DNA from: an uncultured Clostridium sp.
Lineage (GTDB): Bacteria; Bacillota; Clostridia; Lachnospirales; Lachnospiraceae
Reading direction: 5' to 3'
Length of the DNA stretch: 40,663 nucleotides
NCBI GenBank assembly: GCA_946553025.1
Contig: CAMNRM010000048.1
Coordinates: 1 to 40,663 of the forward strand
Part shown: one piece after another, positions 7,662-14,191 of the stretch
Position numbering within the stretch: the stretch's first letter is position 1
Layout of the letters: each line of letters opens with the position of its first letter
The notes under the pieces: model-generated
What the model saw: the letters and a program-made list of their open reading frames with translations, nothing else
Told to the model about the DNA's origin: nothing
Database searches by the model: none
Made by a program: the position numbers and the translations under genes

Positions 7662-10112
7662 CTACATTACTTCCAGATACAGGCGGCGTGCATCCTCATA
7701 AGTAATTTCTTTTTTATTGTTATTTAAAAGACGCTTAACTTCCAGACCGGCGCTCACCAGTTCTTCCAAATCTTTCGTTCCAATCCCAAACGCTGAAAGT
7801 GAGGACGGAATTTCCAGACGCTGGATAATTTCTTCCATCCGACGCAAGAGCCAATCTGCTTTTTCTTCGTCGGTTATCGGTGGCCTTGACCCTTCTTCCC
7901 TGCCAGCCTGCGGATAATTCATTCCATCACTGGTCACTGCTTCATAGAGTTTAGCAAACTCCTGAATGCAGACGGGCTGATTAAACCGCATAACCGGAAG
8001 CAGAAGCATGGCATTGGAAACCCCATGGGGGATGTGATACTTTCCGCCCAGCGGATAAGACAGTGCATGAACGGCTGTGGTTCCCGAAGAGGAGATAGCT
8101 GCCCCGGCGTAAAATGCGGCAATAAGCATATTGGTCCTGGCATCCTCGGCATCGGGGTTTTCACACGCCGGCAAAATATTGTTAAAAATCAGTTTTGCGG
8201 CTTCTTTTGCAAATAAATTGCTGAATGGATTGGCTTTCTTCGAGGTAAAACACTCCACCGCATGGGCCATGGCATCAATTCCTGTCGAAGCGGCAATTTT
8301 TTTCGGCAGACGCGCAAGAAGGCTTCCGTCCAGAATAACAAAGTCCGGGATCATCTCCGGATTGACAATACCGACCTTAAGTTCCTTTTCCGGCACAGCG
8401 ACAATACTGTTCATCGTAGCTTCTGATCCGGTTCCCGCAGTTGTGGGAATCATCAACGTTTTTACGGTCTTTTTTCCAAGCCCCGGCTGTTCTAAAAGCT
8501 TCCTCACCGTTACCGATCCATCCGCGGCAATCGAAGCCAGCTTTGCAATATCCATTACGCTTCCGCCGCCAACCGCCACGATAAGATCGGCTTTAGTCTG
8601 CCGAAATGCTTCAATAATATTCTGCGCCTCGTCACAGCTTGGCTCTGCCGGAAGATCCGTAAGAACAACGACTTCCAGCCCGGCCTGTTTTATCTGCTCC
8701 ATGGGAACTTCCAAAAGCCCTGCCTGTTCTATCCCCTTATCGGTAAATACCGCAGCCTTTCTATAGTTTCCCTCAACAATCTCCCTGATCCTGCCAAGTG
8801 CTCCTTTTCCGCTGTATACAGCCTTTGGCATGGAAAGAGCATACTGATCCAGCATCTTTCTTCCTCCCTCTTTTACCAGCTTTTCAACTTGCATTAAAAG
8901 TTCCGGCTCTCCAAAGCCGCCGGATTTGGAGATAATCCATTGTTCCTTTCCCTCAGTCATTATCGAAGAAAGAACTGTCCCCTGCTCCAGTTCCCGGTAA
9001 ATGGTGATCTCCCCGCATTGCATTTCTGTGATAAATCCTGCCAGCGTATCTCCTCCGATAATCATCAACGTGGCTTCCAGCCCCATTTCCAGAAGCCGCT
9101 TGAGCACATCACCCAAGGTTTTGGAAATCGTCACCCTCGCTTGTTCCAGCGGGATATTTTTCTGCCTTCGGTATTGGGCAACCTTTTCCATATCCGAAAT
9201 CCCGGTTTCAATAACACAGGTAATTCCAGATTCACAGTCTTTTTTTACCTGACCAAGCCACGTTTTTCCTTCCTGTGATGCCAGATATCCCGGGTTAAGC
9301 TGCTGAACCGGCGTCATGGTGATCCGCTTCATCCCTTTCTTTTCTGCGTACTCAATCTGTCCCCTGGTTATCTCGTTAATGCTTCCGCAGATAATCAGCA
9401 TCCTGTCGGTAATTACAGGAACCTCTACCTTCTGTGCCTCCAGCTTTAAGAAATCGCCGAGAACCGAGGCAAAGCCCGCACATCCTGCCATAACGCCAAG
9501 GCGATTCTGCTTCATTAAATCCTGCGTGATTGCCTTAATCTGCGCCTCGCTGGATGCGTCAAAAATGCCGATTTCTTTTTCTTCACCCCGGATATAACAG
9601 CGGCTTTCTTTATATTCTGCCGTTTTTACTGACACTCCACGGAACAAATCTGCCACATTGGGCGATACTACGGGTTCAAAAGGATCGCGTCCAAACGCAC
9701 TCTGGTGAATCGGAATCCCCTCTACATAGTGCACTCCGCCCACAGTGATCCGATCCATAGCCGGTAATGCCGGAATAAAGGTAAGATACTGTTCCCCGCT
9801 GGCCATAAGCGCAGCTTCCAGTTCCTTTCCGATATTTCCCCGAAGCCCGGAATCCGTTTTTTTGTAAATATAGGGGATTCCCGCATCCTTTGCCCGGTGA
9901 ACCAGTTCCCATACCCTATGGTAGGCTTCACTTCCGTCCAGATGCCTTGTCTGTGCATCAATCACCAGCACCTGTGCCTGAAGCTCTTTTAATGCCTCCT
10001 TATTCTCCGGAAGATAACTGAGAACCTTCGTCGTCATCCCTTTTCCGGCAAACTGCACTCCGGTATCAAGTGCTCCTGTAAAATCATCTGAAATTACAAG
10101 AAGTTTGATCAT
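7662..10112 (-). CDS. Fusion: DUF1537 four-carbon acid sugar kinase + iron-type alcohol dehydrogenase
   Basis: 816 residues. Residues 1-419 are a complete DUF1537 (OtnK/DtnK-type) kinase: SDDFTGALDTG near the N-terminus, KKTDSGLRGNIGKE around 85-100, and GGDTLAGFITE before the junction. Residues 420-816 are a complete group III Fe-ADH: GGGSVMDIAK, TAGTGSEAT, and the metal-site region GIDAMAHAVE and HALSYPLGGKYHIPHG. The join at Met420 is preceded by an internal Shine-Dalgarno (AGGGAGG, then 7 nt, then ATG), so a separate dehydrogenase could also be made. The kinase half would phosphorylate a C4 sugar acid for PdxA; the dehydrogenase may handle an aldehyde or hydroxyacid of the same route. The start has GGAGGTG upstream. 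First gene of the operon. Confidence 0.88.
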   Translation of the reverse strand: MIKLLVISDDFTGALDTGVQFAGKGMTTKVLSYLPENKEALKELQAQVLVIDAQTRHLDGSEAYHRVWELVHRAKDAGIPYIYKKTDSGLRGNIGKELEAALMASGEQYLTFIPALPAMDRITVGGVHYVEGIPIHQSAFGRDPFEPVVSPNVADLFRGVSVKTAEYKESRCYIRGEEKEIGIFDASSEAQIKAITQDLMKQNRLGVMAGCAGFASVLGDFLKLEAQKVEVPVITDRMLIICGSINEITRGQIEYAEKKGMKRITMTPVQQLNPGYLASQEGKTWLGQVKKDCESGITCVIETGISDMEKVAQYRRQKNIPLEQARVTISKTLGDVLKRLLEMGLEATLMIIGGDTLAGFITEMQCGEITIYRELEQGTVLSSIMTEGKEQWIISKSGGFGEPELLMQVEKLVKEGGRKMLDQYALSMPKAVYSGKGALGRIREIVEGNYRKAAVFTDKGIEQAGLLEVPMEQIKQAGLEVVVLTDLPAEPSCDEAQNIIEAFRQTKADLIVAVGGGSVMDIAKLASIAADGSVTVRKLLEQPGLGKKTVKTLMIPTTAGTGSEATMNSIVAVPEKELKVGIVNPEMIPDFVILDGSLLARLPKKIAASTGIDAMAHAVECFTSKKANPFSNLFAKEAAKLIFNNILPACENPDAEDARTNMLIAAFYAGAAISSSGTTAVHALSYPLGGKYHIPHGVSNAMLLLPVMRFNQPVCIQEFAKLYEAVTSDGMNYPQAGREEGSRPPITDEEKADWLLRRMEEIIQRLEIPSSLSAFGIGTKDLEELVSAGLEVKRLLNNNKKEITYEDARRLYLEVM

Positions 10113-10189
10113 GTCGTCTTATCACCTCCACTTGTTTCATTTTTAAACTACAGGTTGCAAAACTTCTTTTTCTCCCTTTCGTTTGTTTA

Positions 10190-10218
10190 ATAATACCAGT
10201 AAATTGTTTAATATTCAA
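10190..10218 (-). promoter_or_regulatory. Promoter of the sugar-acid operon
   Basis: On the minus strand TTGAAT (10218-10213), 17 bp, TATTAT (10195-10190), with a predicted start near 10183. No convincing sigma54 -24/-12 element is visible. Two regulator-type dyads lie upstream, centred about 62 and 121 bp before the start. Confidence 0.6.
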
Positions 10219-10236
10219 GAAAATATTCATTTTATT

Positions 10237-10253
10237 TGTTCTAATTTGAAACA
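10237..10253. promoter_or_regulatory. Operator-like dyad 1 (operon promoter)
   Basis: TGTTCTAATTTGAAACA, an imperfect palindrome of form TGTTYYA-N3-TRRAACA. It matches the dyad at 10296-10312 at 15 of 17 positions and related sites upstream of the regulator gene. Its centre is near -62 relative to the predicted start, a typical activator position. Confidence 0.55.
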
Positions 10254-10295
10254 TATATGGATTTTTATGATAAGTACTAAATAAATTTATAGTTC

Positions 10296-10312
10296 TGTTC
10301 TATATTGAAACA
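10296..10312. promoter_or_regulatory. Operator-like dyad 2 (operon promoter)
   Basis: TGTTCTATATTGAAACA, centre 59 bp from dyad 1 and in the same orientation. It abuts the terminator of the regulator gene. Confidence 0.5.
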
Positions 10313-10366
10313 AAAAACCTTTGTCCTTCTTCAAAAACGACAACCGTTTTATGAAAAAAACAAAGG
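10312..10366 (-). terminator. Terminator of the PrpR-like regulator gene
   Basis: On the minus strand CCTTTG (10366-10361) pairs with CAAAGG (10323-10318) and is followed by six Ts. An inner 6-bp stem AAAACG/CGTTTT lies within. Located just after the regulator stop codon. Confidence 0.5.
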
Positions 10367-10375
10367 CTGTATTGA

Positions 10376-12175
10376 TTAGATTCCTTCATTCAGATAACGC
10401 CACAAGGTTGTTCGTCCGATCCCGAGCCGTTTGGCTGCCAAAGTCTGGTTATTGCCGCACTGTGACAGTACAACTTTAACTATCTCCCGGGTCATTTCGC
10501 TCAGTGTACGGTCATAGTCAAACATCGCTGATGTTGTGGGAACATACTGCCGCTTTTCTTTTTCTATTGTCTGGTAAACTGTATCATACTGGACGTAGGC
10601 TGTCGAAGTAAGCATGGCAAGCTCGGCAAGCACCCTTTTCAACTGAAGAAAGTTATCAGGCCACTGGTAGGTGGTTAAAAGCATCAGCGCTTCCGGGGTA
10701 AAGCCTACAATCTGCCTAGACAGTTCCACATTCAGGGTATTTAGGTACAGATTGGAAGCATTTTGAATATCGTCAGCCAGTTCTCTTAACGGCGGCATAT
10801 AGATTGTCGTACAACTCAGATAATCAATAAAATTTTTTGACGGGTCCTCCTCATCGGAATCTAAGGTCTGGGAGCAGGATATTAAAATACGGTTTCTCTT
10901 GTAAGCATTTGTATCAACCAAAAGGGAGAGGATCTGGTTCTGCCGGCTTTTGGAAAGCGCCTGAATATTGCCAATAAAAATCGTATTATTCTGGTCATTA
11001 AACGGCGAATTATAGTTGCTTACCATATAATTCCAGGTACGATCGTTAATCACCTGACAGTCAATCGTCACATAGGGGTATTTTTTCAGGGAACTTTCCA
11101 GATAAAGTTTTGCCGCCATCTGATTTTTACCCGATCCCCGCTCGCCAAGAATCATCACCGGCATCGTATTCTGATTGAGCAACTTAATCTTTTCTTCCAT
11201 CATCCTTGCACTGGATGTAAGGGAATAAAAGCTGCTGGAATACATGGCGGAAATCTCCGTATAAGAAGAAAAGCGGATGCCGTGCTTTCCTCCGCCTACC
11301 GGGAAGGGGTTTTGTTCCAGACAAAAGATAAAACAGGCTTCCCCAAGAAACTCTGTTTCTTCCGCCCAAATCGAATACAGTTCGCGGTCAATCCGGTAAA
11401 ATGCCTTTGCCGGGACAGGCCGCGCATCCTGCATAAGCTGGCGCAGATAGGCTGTAACGGAGGCAAGATTTTCTTTATTATAAGTAGAAAACACCACCAC
11501 ACCGTTTTTTTTCATAATCATCGTTCCTGTAGCCTTAATCTGCAATGCCTCGGCAAGCAGACGGCTCTTTGCCCGGATTTCCTCGATGGCCCGGCACATA
11601 TGGATGGAAGATTCAACTGCACTTTCAATCCCCTCCAAACCGGATAAAATAAGAATCGGCTCCAAACCGGCTTCACGGGTCACGGTTTCGGTAATTACAT
11701 CACATAAAATAAAGTTAATCCCTTCTTTTTTTAATCTCTGCAAAACCTCGTCCAGTTCCGCGGGATGGTGAATGGTAATAATATTCATCTGATAATTCAT
11801 CATTTCACAGAGAATGTGCGCCGGCTGGGTAATATTGGGATAGCCTACAATAGCATAGGGTTCCGTCATATTTTCCAACAATAAAATGGCCCGTAAGATA
11901 TCATTAACCGATATAGGAATTTCAACAACAGGGATCGACACTGCCTCTTCAATCATCTTGGCGGTCCCTCCGCGGGATAAAATCAAGTCAAACCCCTCTT
12001 GCATGTGCTGCAGGGCAAGCTGTACCCCATCCTCCAGGTTTCCGGTGTAGGCGGTGAGTTCTATTTCCTCATATTTCTTTGCCGTAGTCAGCATGGCATT
12101 GCGCAGATTCGGATAGGGGGCAATACCCAATATCCTGTACTTTTTTTCTCTTTTCTTCTCCAATATCTTTTCCAT
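10376..12175 (-). CDS. PrpR-N / AAA / Fis-type transcriptional regulator
   Basis: 599 residues. The N-terminal PrpR-type sensor domain (about 12-185, LSRGGTAKMIEE region) is followed by a PAS-like region and a sigma54-activator-type AAA domain with an altered Walker A (GERGSGKNQ). A Fis-type helix-turn-helix sits at the very C-terminus (NNQTLAAKRLGIGRTTLWRY). The GAFTGA loop needed to contact sigma54 is not visible; the corresponding region reads YNSPFNDQNN. The protein therefore probably acts at sigma70 promoters, as TyrR does. It faces the same way as the operon below and likely controls it through the repeated TGTTYYA-N3-TRRAACA dyads, also present in front of its own gene. The effector is unknown. 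Confidence 0.85.
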   Translation of the reverse strand: MEKILEKKREKKYRILGIAPYPNLRNAMLTTAKKYEEIELTAYTGNLEDGVQLALQHMQEGFDLILSRGGTAKMIEEAVSIPVVEIPISVNDILRAILLLENMTEPYAIVGYPNITQPAHILCEMMNYQMNIITIHHPAELDEVLQRLKKEGINFILCDVITETVTREAGLEPILILSGLEGIESAVESSIHMCRAIEEIRAKSRLLAEALQIKATGTMIMKKNGVVVFSTYNKENLASVTAYLRQLMQDARPVPAKAFYRIDRELYSIWAEETEFLGEACFIFCLEQNPFPVGGGKHGIRFSSYTEISAMYSSSFYSLTSSARMMEEKIKLLNQNTMPVMILGERGSGKNQMAAKLYLESSLKKYPYVTIDCQVINDRTWNYMVSNYNSPFNDQNNTIFIGNIQALSKSRQNQILSLLVDTNAYKRNRILISCSQTLDSDEEDPSKNFIDYLSCTTIYMPPLRELADDIQNASNLYLNTLNVELSRQIVGFTPEALMLLTTYQWPDNFLQLKRVLAELAMLTSTAYVQYDTVYQTIEKEKRQYVPTTSAMFDYDRTLSEMTREIVKVVLSQCGNNQTLAAKRLGIGRTTLWRYLNEGI

Positions 12176-12275
12176 CCCTTTTTCCGTCCTTTCTTTTTTG
12201 CTGGCTCTTGCTTTTTGCTTTCTGTCTTCTTGTTTTTACATTTCAACTCCATACGTATAAACAGCACCGCAAAAT

Positions 12276-12292
12276 TGTTTCATTATGAAAAT
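12276..12292. promoter_or_regulatory. Operator-like dyad 3 (regulator upstream region)
   Basis: TGTTTCATTATGAAAAT fits TGTTYYA-N3-TRRAACA apart from the last half-site bases. It lies about 100 bp upstream of the regulator start. Confidence 0.4.
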
Positions 12293-12324
12293 ATATTAGC
12301 ATATATCAAACTATTATGCAATAA

Positions 12325-12341
12325 AGTTTCAAAAAAGAACA
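12325..12341. promoter_or_regulatory. Operator-like dyad 4 (regulator upstream region)
   Basis: AGTTTCAAAAAAGAACA matches the reverse complement of dyad 1 at 14 of 17 positions. The rest of the 12176-12494 gap is AT-rich and holds the exchanger promoter; I see no gene in it. Confidence 0.45.
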
Positions 12342-12360
12342 TTTTCCCCTCTGCTTTTCA

Positions 12361-12389
12361 TTGAAACCTTGGTCAAAAAATAGTATTCT
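12361..12389 (+). promoter_or_regulatory. Probable promoter of the Na+/Ca2+ exchanger gene
   Basis: TTGAAA (12361-12366), 17 bp, TATTCT (12384-12389), about 105 bp before the start codon. A direct repeat of ACCTGTC follows (from 12393 and 12412). Confidence 0.4.
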
Positions 12390-12494
12390 TTAACCTGTCA
12401 GGACAAAAATTACCTGTCCAGGTTCTGTACATAGAATCTGCCGCGGACATGCCGGATATTTTCCAACCAAATATTACAAAAGGAGAAGAAAAAG

Positions 12495-13520
12495 ATGCTG
12501 ATTTCTGTTTTATTGTTTGTTTTAGGGCTGGTTTGCCTGATTAAGGGCGGGGACTGGTTTGTAGACGGTTCCACAGGAATTGCCCGAAAATTCCGTCTGC
12601 CGGAACTTCTTATCGGGGCAACCATCGTTTCTATCGGTACTACGCTGCCGGAAGTTATGGTTTCCACCACTTCGGCGCTGACCGGACATGGTGAAATTGC
12701 CTATGGCAATGCCATCGGCTCCATTATCTGCAATACTGCTCTGATTGCCGCCATAACCATTACCGTAAAGCCAACGACAGTCAAAAAATGGGCTTTGCAG
12801 ACACCGGTATTCTTTTTCTTTATTTCTGCTGTATTTTATGCTGGTGTTGCCTATCTTACAGGATATTTCAGCCGAACGGTCGGGCTTATCCTTCTATCCA
12901 TTTTTATTTTCCACATGACACTTGCTGTTATGCAGATGAAAAACAAGCCATTGGGCGAAACCTATAAAGAAGTGAAAGCAGGCGATAAAAAGAAGAAACA
13001 GCGCAATAGTAATGACGAAAATCCAGAGGATGAAGCAGAGCAGGAAGGAGATTTTAAACATAATATCATCTGCCTAGTTATCGGTGCCGTGCTTATTGCC
13101 ATAGGAGCCAATCTTCTGGTCGAAAACGGAACCCTTATTGCCCAGGAACTCGGCGTGCCGGAGTCGGTAATTGCACTGACCTTTGTCGCTCTGGGTACTT
13201 CCCTGCCGGAACTGGTAACTGCCATCACCTCTCTTTTAAAAGGTCACGGTGCCCTTTCCCTGGGAAATATTATTGGTGCCAATATCTTTAACCTGGTTCT
13301 TGTCAGCGGTGTGGCTGTCACCCTGGCTCCCTTCAGTGTGCCGCAAAATTCCACGCTCTTTGGCTATAATGCATCCCTGGTGCTGGATATTCCGGTGATG
13401 TTTGCCGTTATGGCGCTGATGACGGTTCCAGCCCTTATCCATGGGAAACTTTTCCGGGCACAGGGCATTATCCTTCTGCTGATTTATGCACTATTTTGTA
13501 TTATTCAGTTTACGCTGTAA
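12495..13520 (+). CDS. Calcium/sodium antiporter (CaCA family, YrbG-like)
   Basis: 341 residues with the two inverted alpha-repeats of the CaCA superfamily. The first contains GATIVSIGTTLPEVMVS and GNAIGSIICN; the second contains ALTFVALGTSLPELVTA and GNIIGANIFN. The acidic residues of the TLPE/SLPE motifs form the ion-binding site. Between the halves is a charged cytoplasmic loop (about 155-185, rich in Lys, Glu and Asn). It is predicted to exchange Na+ (or H+) for Ca2+ across the membrane. AGGAGAAGAAAAAG precedes the start. It begins the plus-strand block divergent from the regulator; no functional link to the sugar-acid operon is evident. Confidence 0.92.
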   Translation: MLISVLLFVLGLVCLIKGGDWFVDGSTGIARKFRLPELLIGATIVSIGTTLPEVMVSTTSALTGHGEIAYGNAIGSIICNTALIAAITITVKPTTVKKWALQTPVFFFFISAVFYAGVAYLTGYFSRTVGLILLSIFIFHMTLAVMQMKNKPLGETYKEVKAGDKKKKQRNSNDENPEDEAEQEGDFKHNIICLVIGAVLIAIGANLLVENGTLIAQELGVPESVIALTFVALGTSLPELVTAITSLLKGHGALSLGNIIGANIFNLVLVSGVAVTLAPFSVPQNSTLFGYNASLVLDIPVMFAVMALMTVPALIHGKLFRAQGIILLLIYALFCIIQFTL

Positions 13521-13575
13521 GTGCAGATATCTTTTGTGGATACTTTTTAACGAAAATAAAGGAGGAATTAATCCG

Positions 13576-14031
13576 ATGATTATTGACCATATTGAAAATA
13601 TAGCCGACTATGCGCCTTTACTGCCCGGTTTAACCCATGGCATGAATAAGATACGCAGCCTTACCGAACCAATTCCGGGGCGTTATACATTTGACGGAGG
13701 ATTTTTTATAGTTCAAAAAGGCACAACACATCCGATAGACGAGGGAAGTTTTGAATCTCACCGGAAATATATTGATGTGCAGATTATTCTAGAAGGGAGC
13801 GAGGAACTGGCCTGGGAGGATATCCGAAATCTTAACGTAATTATCCCTTATGATGAGCAAAAAGACGTACAGCGCCTTACCGGAAGGCATGAGCATGTGA
13901 TAAAAATTACAGAAAGGATGTTTTACGCTGTATTCCCCCAGGACGGACACCAGGCCGTTTCCCACACGAAGGAAGTACAGCATTTTACGAAAATTGTCAT
14001 GAAACTTCCCGTTCCATTTTCCTGTCTTTAA
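13576..14031 (+). CDS. YhcH/YjgK/YiaL (EbgC-like, DUF386) family protein
   Basis: 151 residues starting at MIIDHIENIADY, preceded by AAAGGAGG; a longer in-frame ORF beginning inside the exchanger gene lacks this signal. The motif block HRKYIDVQIILEGSEEL and the C-terminal FPQDGHQAV with conserved His residues are typical of this cupin-like metal-binding family. In E. coli yhcH sits in the sialic-acid operon and relatives act on sugars as anomerase-like enzymes. It lies 55 bp after the exchanger gene. Presence near a DapA/NanA-type aldolase and a sialidase-like protein is suggestive, but it is on the other side of the regulator. Confidence 0.85.
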   Translation: MIIDHIENIADYAPLLPGLTHGMNKIRSLTEPIPGRYTFDGGFFIVQKGTTHPIDEGSFESHRKYIDVQIILEGSEELAWEDIRNLNVIIPYDEQKDVQRLTGRHEHVIKITERMFYAVFPQDGHQAVSHTKEVQHFTKIVMKLPVPFSCL

Positions 14032-14105
14032 GCAGGAATCCTTGTTACTGTTCATATAGGATAAATAATCTCTCGTTTACGATCGCCAAAATCCCATTTT
14101 TGTGC

Positions 14106-14111
14106 TATACT
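14106..14111 (+). promoter_or_regulatory. Extended -10 promoter element for the glycosyltransferase gene
   Basis: TGTGCTATACT carries an extended -10 (TGC directly before TATACT). No good -35 is seen. It lies 80 bp before the chosen start. Confidence 0.35.
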
Positions 14112-14191
14112 ACTGTTATTGTTCTCATCAACGAAACTTACCCCTTTTGTCATCCCTTATCACAGCTTATAAAACCCAGGAGGATGTCCCT

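Noticed and set aside
8131-8766. Plus-strand 211-residue ORF opposite the dehydrogenase half of the fusion
   Set aside because: Antisense to a conserved Fe-ADH coding region; its composition is explained by that gene.
10141-10375. Sigma54 promoter for the operon, expected from the regulator family
   Set aside because: No GG-N10-GC element of acceptable match on the minus strand; a sigma70-type promoter is present instead.
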